DNA of 51,339 bases, taken from the NCBI GenBank assembly GCA_020634575.1, contig JACKBM010000049.1, positions 1-51,339 on the forward strand, read 5' to 3'. This document shows, in pieces, positions 17,233 through 26,775 of the stretch. The number at the start of each line of letters is the position of its first letter. Positions within the stretch are counted from its first letter, which is position 1. The notes beneath the pieces are model-generated. The model did not search any database. It was not told the origin of the DNA and saw only the letters and a program-made list of their open reading frames with translations. This DNA is from Ardenticatenales bacterium (GTDB lineage Bacteria > Chloroflexota > Anaerolineae > Promineifilales > Promineifilaceae). Both the position numbers and the translations under genes were made by a program.

Positions 17233-20200
17233 CTATTCTTCTGATTCAGCCAGGTAACCCGTCATTAGCCTGGGGACCAGGTCAGACAGGTCCGGCACCG
17301 CCTCGTCGGCGACGGAAACAGTCTCACCCAGCGCCGCCAGACGCTCTTGCACGGTTTGCCGGTAGCCATGGATGGTACGGGGATGCATGGCCAGAAGTTT
17401 GAGAATCGCCAGCATCAACTCCGGCTCCTCCTCCTGGAGATAAAGCAGTTCCGCCAGTTCAAATAACCCCCAGAGCAAAGTGCCAAGGCGCTGATTCCTG
17501 TATGCCTCGTCGAACGCCTGCCGGAAATAACGGCGCGCCTGCGACCAGGCTCCTTTGGCGCGTGCCACTTTGGCCAGCCGAATCATGACGGTGCTCTGCA
17601 GCCAATCATACCCCTGCGCCTGCGCCAGTTGGAGATTGCGCTGGTAGTAGCTGCTGGCCCGCTCCAGGTCGCCCAGCTCGAGGGCGACGTCACCCAGACC
17701 AGCCAGACTGGTGACAAGCTGCTGGGGCATGGCCAGCTCAGTGGCCAGATCCTGCATTTCCAGGTAATGACTTTGGGCCGCCTGGGGATCTGTCGGCAAC
17801 GCCGCCGTAGCCAATCCTTCCAGCGCGACGATGGCGATCGTGCGCCGGTTAATTTCGCGACAGATGGTCAAACTTCGCTGAAAATAGTCGCGGCTGACAG
17901 CGCTGTCCCAGCCCAGCATCTGGGCCGCCCGTCCCAGGCTGACCAGCATCCCCGCCTGGCCCCAGCGGATCTCTTGCTGCGTAAACAGCGCCAGCCCCTC
18001 ACGCCAGGCCTCAGCCGCAGCGGCGAAGTCGCCCTGGTTGTAAAGCCCATTGCCCAGGTTACCCAGGGTCCGGGCCTGATAATAATCGTCGCCCAGCTCG
18101 GTAAACCGGGCCAGCGCCTGCTGCAAAGCCCCTACAATCTCAGGCACTGCCAGCGTTTTGGCATTTACCGTATGGCTGATGGCCCACAAATAATCAGCGC
18201 CAGCTTCGGCCAGGATCGGGTCGTGCCGCGTCCGCAACGTCGCCGTATCCGGGACCTGACCAGCGTAGCTGCGCAGCGCCTCCCGGTAAACCGCGGCCTT
18301 AGCCTGAGCCAGCGGCGTCTCACAAAGCGGCAACAGCAGCTCAACCAGCGCTAGCCCCTCGTGAAAACGATCCCGCAAAGTCACATATTCGTAGAGAGCG
18401 CCCAGAGCCGTCAACAACAACTCAGCCTGGCCGGCCGTGACTGCCCATTCCCAGGCTGCTCGCACATTGCCCCAGCGGGCTGCCACCTCGGTGGCCACCG
18501 CTTCCTGGCGCTTTGTTTTCAGCGCATCATGCTGCCCGGCCAGCCAAAGGAGGAAATAGGTGGCATGAGCCTCACCCAGCTGCGTGGCCTCGCCGGGCTG
18601 TGCCGCCAGCTTCTCGGCCGCAAATTGGCGCAGCAATTCGTGGAGCTGGTACTGTTCGCCGCTGAACTGCAGCAGGGATTTGTCGACCAGCCGGGCCAGC
18701 AAAGGCAGGCTACCACCGGCGACTGCCCGGGCCGCCGCCAGGGAAAAGGGGCCTTGAAAAACGGCCAATCGGCTAAATAACAGCTGTTCGTCTGCGGCCA
18801 GCCGGCGCCAGGAATATTGGAACGTCCCCCAGAGCGTGCTCTGATGCGCCGGCATCTGGGCGCGCTCTTCTTTGAATAACGCCCACGAACCCGCCAGTTC
18901 TGCCGCCAGCGCGGTTGGCGCCAGCACATCACTCCAGGCCGCGGCCAATTCGATGGCCAGGGGCAACCCTTCAACCAACGTGCAGATCTGTTGGATGGCG
19001 GCCTGCTCGGCGACGCCAGTTGCCAGATCCGGCCGGATCGTCACGGCAACCTGGTGGAAAAGCTGACCGGCCGGTGTCCCTACTGCTGTCTGTCCCCCGG
19101 CATATGGCAACCCCTTGAGCCGCCACACGCGCTCCCCCCGCAGGTGCAGCCGCTCCCGCGAAGTCACCAGTAGCTTCAGCCCGTGCGTTTCCGCCAACAA
19201 TGGCGTCAGGACCGTCGCCACCGGCGCCAGCTGTTCGAAGTTGTCCAGGACCAGCAAGACCTGTTTGGTCTGCAAATGAGCGATGAGGGCAGCCGTGACA
19301 TCCGCTTTGCCCTGCAGGGAAAGCCCCAGCGCCGCCGCCAGCCTGGTCAAAAAGGCTTCGCGGCTGGTAATCCCCAGGCAGGGGACAAAAAAGACCCCTT
19401 CCAGAAACGCGCCCTGCAGCCGCTCAGCCAGGGCCAGGGCCAGCCGGGTTTTGCCCACGCCGCCCAACCCCAGCAGCGTCACCAGCCGTTCCTCCTCGCG
19501 CAGCAACAACTGGACCAGGGCAGCGGCCTCTGTTTCGCGCCCGACCAGGCGCGTGGCCGGCTGCGGCAACGCGGGCGGCGCCTGCGCCCGTCGGGCCCGG
19601 ATGCGCTCGTAAAGTTGCATCGTTTCAGCCTGGGGGGCTACATCCAGCTCCTCGGCCAGCAGGCGCCGGCATTGCTCAAATTGGGCCAGGGCGGCATTAA
19701 ACTCGCCATTCCGGGCCAGCAGAAGCATCACCTGACGCTGCGCCGCTTCTTGCCAGTTATCCATCGCCAGTAGCTGCCGGGCGTACACCAGCGCCTGATC
19801 ATATTGGCCCAGCCCGCTGTAATGATCGATGAGGTGCTGGCGAGCCCGGCTGAGTTGCCGGCGCCAATGCTCCCGCCGAGCCAGCAACCAGGTCTCAAAT
19901 TCCGGCGCTTCATCCAGGTAAAAGCCGCGACCAAATTCGCCGCCGGCGCCGGCCACTGCCTCAGCCAGCGCTTCGACATCCCCCAACTCAAGGGCCGCTT
20001 TCAGCGCCAGCGTGTCCACCTGGATGCCGGCATGCGGCACAAAACAAGCCGTTTGCCGGCTGACGTCCCAGCAATCCGGTAGAAGTTTGCGCAGGTAACT
20101 GAGGGCCCAGCGCAAATTCGCGCGCCCTCGTTCGGCCGGTAGATCCGGCCAGATTAGCTCCACCAGTTCAGCGCGCGGCACCGCCACCGGTTGGCTGGCC

Positions 20201-20316
20201 AGGTATAGCAACAAGGCCACCGCCCGCGGGCTGCGGAAATTATCTTCGCTTCTGTTGCCATCGTGGATGCGCACCGTGCCCAATAACGAAAGGCGCAGCG
20301 CCGGCGCGTCGACCAT
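17233..20316 (-). CDS. BTAD/SARP-type ATPase-TPR transcriptional regulator (copy 2, intact)
   Basis: 1027 aa from the ATG at 20316; a second ATG directly upstream at 20319 and a longer start at 20355 are possible. Domains: OmpR-like winged helix (LRLSLLGTVRIHDG, about 5-95), BTAD (about 100-245), STAND/NB-ARC ATPase with Walker A GLGGVGKTR (Lys about 289) and Walker B LLVLDNFEQL, a helical/winged region with TSRERLHLRGERVWRL, then TPR repeats to the end. Relatives such as AfsR activate transcription in response to ligand or phosphorylation state. It is divergent from the 68-aa small protein and two surface-protein genes, its likely targets. The architecture matches the broken copy at 6730-9962. 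Confidence 0.9.
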   Translation of the reverse strand: MVDAPALRLSLLGTVRIHDGNRSEDNFRSPRAVALLLYLASQPVAVPRAELVELIWPDLPAERGRANLRWALSYLRKLLPDCWDVSRQTACFVPHAGIQVDTLALKAALELGDVEALAEAVAGAGGEFGRGFYLDEAPEFETWLLARREHWRRQLSRARQHLIDHYSGLGQYDQALVYARQLLAMDNWQEAAQRQVMLLLARNGEFNAALAQFEQCRRLLAEELDVAPQAETMQLYERIRARRAQAPPALPQPATRLVGRETEAAALVQLLLREEERLVTLLGLGGVGKTRLALALAERLQGAFLEGVFFVPCLGITSREAFLTRLAAALGLSLQGKADVTAALIAHLQTKQVLLVLDNFEQLAPVATVLTPLLAETHGLKLLVTSRERLHLRGERVWRLKGLPYAGGQTAVGTPAGQLFHQVAVTIRPDLATGVAEQAAIQQICTLVEGLPLAIELAAAWSDVLAPTALAAELAGSWALFKEERAQMPAHQSTLWGTFQYSWRRLAADEQLLFSRLAVFQGPFSLAAARAVAGGSLPLLARLVDKSLLQFSGEQYQLHELLRQFAAEKLAAQPGEATQLGEAHATYFLLWLAGQHDALKTKRQEAVATEVAARWGNVRAAWEWAVTAGQAELLLTALGALYEYVTLRDRFHEGLALVELLLPLCETPLAQAKAAVYREALRSYAGQVPDTATLRTRHDPILAEAGADYLWAISHTVNAKTLAVPEIVGALQQALARFTELGDDYYQARTLGNLGNGLYNQGDFAAAAEAWREGLALFTQQEIRWGQAGMLVSLGRAAQMLGWDSAVSRDYFQRSLTICREINRRTIAIVALEGLATAALPTDPQAAQSHYLEMQDLATELAMPQQLVTSLAGLGDVALELGDLERASSYYQRNLQLAQAQGYDWLQSTVMIRLAKVARAKGAWSQARRYFRQAFDEAYRNQRLGTLLWGLFELAELLYLQEEEPELMLAILKLLAMHPRTIHGYRQTVQERLAALGETVSVADEAVPDLSDLVPRLMTGYLAESEE

Positions 20317-20369
20317 CATCACCCCCCGGGTAAACGATCTGTAAACGATTATCAATAGACTGCCTCACG

Positions 20370-20576
20370 ATGCAAGATCTGGAAACACAGTCAAACCCGG
20401 AACAGACCCAGGCGCTGCTTGTGATCCGCTGCTGGCGCGAGTCGGATGGCAGCTGGCGTTATGCCGTCGAGCCGATAACCGGCCTTGCTGCTGGCCGCCG
20501 CGGCTTTTCCAGCCGGCAGGCGCTCCTGGCCTATCTGGCCGAGTTGGTTCCCGGCCCGAATCGTCAGGCCGCCTGA
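20370..20576 (+). CDS. Small W/R-rich protein divergent from BTAD regulator (copy 2)
   Basis: 68 codons. The core, LLVIRCWRESDGSWRYAVEP followed by GRRGFSSRQALLAYLAEL, aligns by eye with the small protein at 6469-6702. No known domain, signal peptide or membrane segment. It starts 53 bases from the divergent regulator start, so the two must share a control region. The surface-protein gene at 20622 follows after 45 bases on the same strand. I infer a conserved partner or first target gene of BTAD regulators in this lineage. The reality of the gene rests on the paired conservation. Confidence 0.6.
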   Translation: MQDLETQSNPEQTQALLVIRCWRESDGSWRYAVEPITGLAAGRRGFSSRQALLAYLAELVPGPNRQAA

Positions 20577-20621
20577 GCCAGATCTGGCAAATCAACCATT
20601 CAGCTTATGGAGAAATTTGAC

Positions 20622-22610
20622 ATGTTCAGACGAAACAACCCGTTCGCGCGGCACGGACGTATCCTGCGCAACCTGATCCTGACCCTCGCGCTGACCGCCA
20701 GTATTTTTCTGGTGGCCCGCCAGGTGACTGCCCAGGAAGGGCCCGTACCCAGCCCCTCCCGCCCAGACGCCGCCGCCAACGCCTGGGGCAATCCACTACC
20801 CGAAGAAATCGGCTATCAGGGCCAACTCCTGGACAGCAACGGCCTACCACAGGTGGGCACCTACGCAATGGAATTTTCGGTCTACAGCGCGCCGCCCACC
20901 TCAACCTTGCTCTACAGCGAAACCCAGACCGTCGCTACCGATGGGGATGGCTTGTTCAACGTCATGATCGGCGCCGTTCAGCCGGGTCTCGCCGCAGCCC
21001 TAAATGACGGCAACACCTGGCTGGAAGTAAATCTGGATGGCACCATCCTGGCGCCGCGCCAACCGGTCGGCAGCGTCGCCTACGCTCTCTATGCCCAGCA
21101 CCTGGTGGGCGGCACCGGCCTTTTTAGCGCTATCGGCGGCGGTGAAGGGAACATCGCTTCTGGCATTTATGCCACTGTCGCTGGCGGCCAGGCCAACGAG
21201 GCATTTGGCGTATACGCTACCATTGGCGGGGGCCAGCACAATAGCGCGACCGGCAACGCCACGGTGGCTGGCGGCGATGAGAATACTGCCAGCGCCAGTC
21301 ATAGCACAGTCGCCGGTGGGCTACTGAATAATGCCCTGGCCACTTTTTCTACAATTGGCGGCGGTAATGGCAACACGACCTCTGGCGTCAGGTCTACCGT
21401 TGGCGGCGGCGATCATAACCTGGCTTCTGCGGACGCGGCCACGGTCGCCGGCGGTCTGAACAATGACGCCACTGACGGCGCCGCCACAATCGGCGGTGGC
21501 ACGAACAATACTGCCTCAGGTCCGTGGAGTACTGTCGGCGGTGGCAGCCAGAACGAAGCGACGGGTAATTACGCCACCATTTCCGGTGGCGAAGAAAATC
21601 TGGCGGCCGGCTACGCCGCCAACGTGAGCGGCGGCCGCCTGAACAGCGCCTCAGGCTTCATGGCGGGCGTCCCTAACGGCGTCAGCAACACCGCCAGTGG
21701 CAATAGCAGTCTGGCCGCCGGTAGGTTTGCCCACGCCGCCCATGACCACACCTTCGTCTGGAGCGACGGCACAACGGTAAGTTTTAGCTCCTCGGATGAG
21801 AATCAGTTCCTTATTCACGCCTCCGGCGGGGTTGGCATCAACACGACGAACCCCCAGAGCCAATTCCATGTCGTCGATTCCATCAACGGCGCTGCAACCA
21901 ATCTGAACGCCCATGTAGCGGTCATCGAAAACATGAACAGCGGCGCCAGCCCGGATGTCCTGGCCCTGGTCGCCGGCACCACAAACCCCGATGGCAGCGT
22001 CAACTACGTCACCTTTTTTGACGCGAGCGGCGCCATCGCCGCCATTCAGGGCAATGGCAGCGGCGGTGTCAGCTATAGCACCAGCGGCGCTGATTTCGCC
22101 GAATATCTGCCGTTGCAGAGTGCGCTCGAGCTGGATCTGGTACCCGGCACGGTTCTGGGCCTGGTCGGTAATGAGTTAAGCCTGGCGACCGCCACAGCCC
22201 AGCGTGTCTTTGTGGTTTCGACAGCGGCCGGCTTTGTCGGCAACGCCTCTCTCAATGGGGACGATGGCGCCAGGGCGCTGGTTGCCTTTATGGGTCAGGT
22301 GCCGGTACGCGTGCGCGGGCCAGTCCAGGCTGGTGATTTGCTGATTGCCTCCGGCTTGAATGACGGCACCGCCATCGCCCTGAACCCGACCCTGCTCACA
22401 CCGGCCCTGGCCACCCAGATCGTCGGTCAGGCACTGGAGAGCAGCGCTGGCGACAGCATTCAACTGGTCATGACCCTGGTCGGGCAGCCGACAGATCTGT
22501 TCTGGGCCACCCTTCTGGCTGACACCCAGGCCCAGCTGGCTGACCTGGAAGCTCGCCTGGCAGCCCTGGAAGAGGCGCTGCTGGATGAGGCGGAGGCGGG
22601 CAATGAGTAA
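20622..22610 (+). CDS. Secreted protein with YadA-head-like repeats and C-terminal autoprocessing-like domain
   Basis: 662 aa from the ATG at 20622, chosen because GGAG lies 9 bases upstream; an ATG at 20607 is the alternative. Signal peptide about 1-38. From about residue 165 to 370 run roughly eleven 16-residue repeats of the type STVGGGxxNxASG-x-YAT, the left-handed beta-roll pattern of YadA-type adhesin heads. Then comes GADFAEYLPL, like the start of Peptidase_G2/intramolecular-chaperone domains of phage spikes, and a short coiled coil (DLEARLAALEEALLDE) at the end. The protein is probably trimeric and surface-exposed (inference). Its stop overlaps the start of the next gene by 8 bases, so both are translated together. 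Confidence 0.75.
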   Translation: MFRRNNPFARHGRILRNLILTLALTASIFLVARQVTAQEGPVPSPSRPDAAANAWGNPLPEEIGYQGQLLDSNGLPQVGTYAMEFSVYSAPPTSTLLYSETQTVATDGDGLFNVMIGAVQPGLAAALNDGNTWLEVNLDGTILAPRQPVGSVAYALYAQHLVGGTGLFSAIGGGEGNIASGIYATVAGGQANEAFGVYATIGGGQHNSATGNATVAGGDENTASASHSTVAGGLLNNALATFSTIGGGNGNTTSGVRSTVGGGDHNLASADAATVAGGLNNDATDGAATIGGGTNNTASGPWSTVGGGSQNEATGNYATISGGEENLAAGYAANVSGGRLNSASGFMAGVPNGVSNTASGNSSLAAGRFAHAAHDHTFVWSDGTTVSFSSSDENQFLIHASGGVGINTTNPQSQFHVVDSINGAATNLNAHVAVIENMNSGASPDVLALVAGTTNPDGSVNYVTFFDASGAIAAIQGNGSGGVSYSTSGADFAEYLPLQSALELDLVPGTVLGLVGNELSLATATAQRVFVVSTAAGFVGNASLNGDDGARALVAFMGQVPVRVRGPVQAGDLLIASGLNDGTAIALNPTLLTPALATQIVGQALESSAGDSIQLVMTLVGQPTDLFWATLLADTQAQLADLEARLAALEEALLDEAEAGNE

Positions 22611-25600
22611 GCAGAAAGGTATGCGGCTGGCTGGCCTGTTGCTGCTGGCAGGGTTGTTTCTGACAGGGCTCCTGCACGGTCTGGCCAGCGCCGCCGCACC
22701 GCCCGTGACCACGGCTGCCCTGCCGCTGGATCACCTCCTGGATGAGAATGGCGAGTTGCAGTTGGCGGGTGATTATGTGGGCAGTGTGGATCCGGCCGGT
22801 TGGCAACTCAGCCTCGACGACCAGGGTCGCCCGTTCTTCACCCCAGCCAGCCCGACGGCTACTGGCGCCTGGGCAACAGCATACGGTGCCCCCGGCGTTG
22901 ATGTCGGCTTTGGCGGCGTCGGCGTCTACGCCCTGGCCGTGGACAGCCAGGGCCGGCTCTACGTCGGCGGCAACTTCGAGATCGCCGGCGATCAGAACAT
23001 CGACAACCTGGCGCTATGGGACGGCAACGATTGGCTGCCGGTGGGCCAGGGAGTCAACGGCGATGTCCGCGCCCTGGCCATCGATGCCAGCGACAATCTC
23101 TATGTCGGCGGCACATTCAACCAGGTCAGCAACAGCAATGGCACTAGTCTCAGCGCCGGCCAGATCGCCCGCTGGGATGGCGCCAGCTGGTCACTGCTCG
23201 GCGACGATAACGCTATTAACGGCAACGGCCTCAGCAACGCCGTTTACGCCCTGACCATCGGTGGCGACGGCACCGTCTATGCCGGCGGCCTGTTCACCAC
23301 CGCCTACGATGCCACAGGCAGCAACGTCAGCGCCAACCGGGTCGCCGCCTGGGACGGCACAGGCTGGCACGCTTTGGGCGCCGACAGCGGCACAACTGGC
23401 AATGGTGTTAACAGCACCGTCCAGGCGCTGGCGATCCGGGGCAGCACCCTCTACGTTGGCGGTCTCTTTACCACGGCTTACAACAGCAGCAGCCTCAGCC
23501 ACAGCGCCAACCGGGTGGCGGCCTGGGACACAGCCGGCGGGAGCTGGAGCGCCCTCGGCGCAGATAGTGGCCTCACCGGCAACGGCCTGAATGCGGACGT
23601 CAACGCCCTGGTCGTGGCTGACAATGGCGATCTGTACGCCGGCGGCCTGTTCACCGCAGCCTACGATGCGATCGGCAGCAATGTATCAGCCAGCCGGGTC
23701 GCTCGCTGGAACGGCAGTAGCTGGAGCGGCAGCCTGGTCGCCAGCGGGGTAAACGGTGGTGTCAACGCCCTGGCGCTGCTCGGCGACGAGCTTATCGTTG
23801 CCGGTGGCTTTACCCACATTGTGAGCGGCAACGTCGCGGCCAACTTCAGCGCCCGCTACAACACGATCAGCGGTAGCTGGACCCGACTGGGCAATGATGG
23901 CAACAGTGGTGACGCCTATGGCAATGGGCTGGACCGGCCGGTCGTCGCGTTAGCCACCGGCAATGGTGGCGTCTACGTCGGCGGCCTCGAAGGACCGTTC
24001 CGCGCCTACAATAGCCTGACAGACACCGTCAGCATTGAGTCGATCGCCTTCTGGCAGGGCACCGGCCAATGGACCGCCCTGGCGAATAGCGCCAGCCTGG
24101 GCGCCAACCCTGACGGCAGCCACGGCGTCCGCGCTCTGGCTGTTGACGGCGAGGGCAACCTCTACGTGGCCGGCTCTTTCACCGCCATTGGCAACCTCAG
24201 CGTCAACCGCATTGCCCGCTGGGATGGCACAACCTGGTCGCGACTGGGCGCGGACGGGGGCGATGCAGGCAACGGCCTCGACGACACCGTCTACGCCCTC
24301 GCTTTTGCCAGCAATGGCGATCTCTATGCTGGCGGCGCCTTCCGCAATGCCTACCCGCCAGTGGCAACAGCATTGCGGCTAACCATATCGCCCGCTGGAA
24401 TGGCAGCGATTGGGCCGCACTGGGCACGGGGGTGGCAGCACCGGCAACGGCCTGAATGCACCGGTCCGCGCTGGCCATCTCCAGCAGCGACGTGGTCGCC
24501 GCCGGCGGCCAGTTTTCGCTGGCGTTTAACGGTAGTGACCCCCAGGTCAGCGCCAACCGGGTTAATTCTGTGGGACGGCGCAAACTGGACCGCCCTGGGA
24601 CCGACAGCGGGGGTAGCGGCAACGGCGTCAACAACAATGTCCGGGCGCTGGCCTGGCTAAACACAACGCTGTATGCCGGCGGTGATTTCACGACGGCCTA
24701 CAACAGCAATAGTAGCAGCCTGAGCGTCGGCCGGATTGCCAGTTGATGGCGCCAGCTGGTCTGGCCTCGGAGCGGCCTGAATAACCGGGTTAATGCGTTA
24801 TTGCTGCAGGAGAACCATCTCTACGTAGGTGGCAGTTTCACCACGGCCGGCGGTCAGACAGCCAGCCGCCTGGCCCGTTGGGACGGCACTGGTTGGGCTG
24901 TGCTGGGCGCTGGGACCAGCGCCACAGGCAACGGGGTCAACGGCATCGTCGACAGCCTGGCCTTTGAGCGAAGATGGTCTGGCCCTGCTGGTTGGCGGCG
25001 CCTTCAGTCAGGCCTTTGATGATGACGGCAACAGCAGTCCGGCGGCCAACCTGGCCAGTTGGGAGATCAATGGCCATAGCTGGTCAGCCTTGGCGGGCGG
25101 CCTGGATGGCGAAGTGCGGGCGTTAGCTGCGACGGGGAGCGACATCTGGACCGGCGGTCTCTTTACCCGGGGCCGATGGCGCGCCCTCCACTTATGTCGG
25201 CCGCTGGCAGGTCGCCGCCCAGCTTGCCGATCTGGCCCTGGCCAAAAGCGCCTCAGTCGCGGCGGTGGAAATTGGTGAGACCGTGGCTTACACCCTGACG
25301 GTCAGCAACGCCGGCCCGATCAGCGGCACAATGACCGTTCTGACCGATACATTGTCGCTGGCAGCCAGCATGATTACCATGCCTGTTGCCAGCCAGGGCA
25401 GCTGCAGTGCCACCCAAATGCCGCTTTGGGTCATCGAATGTGACCTGGGGATGTCGCCGTTGGCCAGACTATCACGATCAGCTACGCAGTGCGCCAGCCG
25501 CCAGCGGCACCCTGGTCAACACCGCCCTGACGGCCAGCACAACCGCCGACCCGGAACGTCGGCAACAACGGCGCCCAGGTCATAGTGACGGTGAACGACC

Positions 25601-26291
25601 CGGTCACACCCACCCATACTCCTACGCACACGCCAACCCCGACGGCGACGCCCGCCCCAGCAACCTCACATTGGGGCGGAGCGCCTTGAGCAGTGGGGGC
25701 GGGCGTAACGGCGGCGGTTTGCAGGTGAACAGTACCCTCGGGCAGAGTAGTCCGTTGGGCGGCACGGGTACGGACACCCGGACGTTAGCCAGCGGCTACT
25801 GGGGCGCGACGTTGCCAATCAGCCGGTTGCGGGTGGGACCGGCCGGTGGCGGCACCATCAACTGGAGCCAGGTAGAACTCACCTTCCCGCCGCAGGCCGG
25901 CGACGCCACCGTCTGGCTCATCCCACAGCTTCGGGGCAGTCAGTGGCCTGGGCAATGACGAGACTAGCGTCGGCATCTCCTTCCACGTCGAAGTATATGC
26001 GGAGGACGGCACGCCCATTACCAGCTTTAGTGAGCCGTACGCGGTGCTGGTGCGCTACGAAGAGAGTCAATGGCAGAACGCCGGCATTGTCGACGAACAA
26101 AGTCTGACCCTGGTATACCGCGATGAGACCAGTGGGACCTGGGTGGACACCCACCCGTGCAACGGCTGCACGCTCAACATCGATACCAACGAGCTACTGA
26201 CCTGGCTTTGGACCACGCGACCGAGTTTGCGGTGACCGGCCGGTTAGCGGACGGCACCCGCATCTTCCTCCCCATCATCACCCGGCCCTGA
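22603..26291 (+). pseudogene. Rax2/kelch-like repeat surface protein, multiply frameshifted
   Basis: The start ATG at 22603 follows GGAGGCGGGCA; the signal peptide is about 1-30. The clean part (to about 24340) has about ten repeats of the form LYVGGxFTxAxxxxxxANRVAxWDGxxWxxLGxDxGxxGNGVNxxVxALA, as in cortical polarity (Rax2-like) propellers. After 24340 the sense continues in changing frames: more repeats, a DUF11-like segment (YTLTVSNAGPISGTMTVLTD, 25290-25350), a TPTHTPTPTATP linker, a region LTLGRSALSSGG...GYWGATLP (25660-25815), a beta-domain, and an end reading EFAVTGRLADGTRIFLPIITRP with stop at 26289-26291. At least eight frame changes are needed, all in sequence that otherwise reads well. 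Intact length would be about 1,230 aa. Probably cell-surface. Confidence 0.75.
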
Positions 26292-26374
26292 CCAACCCGA
26301 CGGGTTGGCCGACCCGTCGGGTTCGCCAACCTGTCAGGTTGGGGCGGCGATGGCCGAAAATGGCCATCGCCGCC
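26292..26374. repeat. REP-like element, copy R1
   Basis: Contains CCAACCCGACGGGTTGG (26292-26308), a second inverted copy (ACCCGTCGGGT near 26312-26322), CCAACCTGTCAGGTTGG (26326-26342) and a palindrome with arms GGCGGCGATGGCC/GGCCATCGCCGCC around GAAAAT (26343-26374). It begins one base after the stop codon of the preceding gene and may act as its terminator. Confidence 0.8.
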
Positions 26375-26443
26375 CTACATCTGCCACGACCTTTCGCCAA
26401 TTTGGAGAAAAATTCAACAAAAAGCGCTAAAATGAACCGTGCT

Positions 26444-26707
26444 ATGAAGATCAAACTATTTGGCAATTTGCGGCAGAAGGCCGGTCAGGCGGAATGGGTC
26501 GCTAGCGGCAACACCCTGCAGGAGGCGTTGGACAATCTTTGTGCAGCCAATGAGTCCCTGCGGTCGGCGATCTTCGACAACGGCGCCCTCAGACCGCACA
26601 TTCGCGTCATGGTCAACGGCCGGGATGCGGAACTTGACCAGGGGCTGCAAACCAGCGTGGCTGCCGGCGATCAGATCGCCATCTTCCCCCCCATTGCCGG
26701 CGGCTAG
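26444..26707 (+). CDS. MoaD/ThiS-family sulfur carrier protein
   Basis: 87 aa from the ATG at 26444; the ATG at 26432 would add MNRA. It opens MKIKLFGNLRQKAG, shows the ubiquitin-like beta-grasp pattern (VMVNGRDAELDQGLQTSVAAGDQIAIFPPIAGG) and ends in the Gly-Gly tail that is adenylated and thiocarboxylated by MoeB-type enzymes. It lies 68 bases upstream of an aldehyde:ferredoxin oxidoreductase gene, a common pairing, so it likely supplies sulfur for the tungsto-/molybdopterin of that enzyme. It could instead serve general molybdopterin synthesis. Confidence 0.88.
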   Translation: MKIKLFGNLRQKAGQAEWVASGNTLQEALDNLCAANESLRSAIFDNGALRPHIRVMVNGRDAELDQGLQTSVAAGDQIAIFPPIAGG

Positions 26708-26775
26708 AATCAGTTTACAATCGCAGCAAGATTGGTTCGGCAGAGTAGTTATTGCAGTTATTCGTGGAGAAACTC

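Noticed and set aside
21120..21730. Regular 48-base periodic repeats, CRISPR-like at first glance
   Set aside because: The period is an in-frame 16-residue protein repeat (GGG-x-x-N-x-x-SG), with coding-type variation and no constant repeat/unique spacer pattern.
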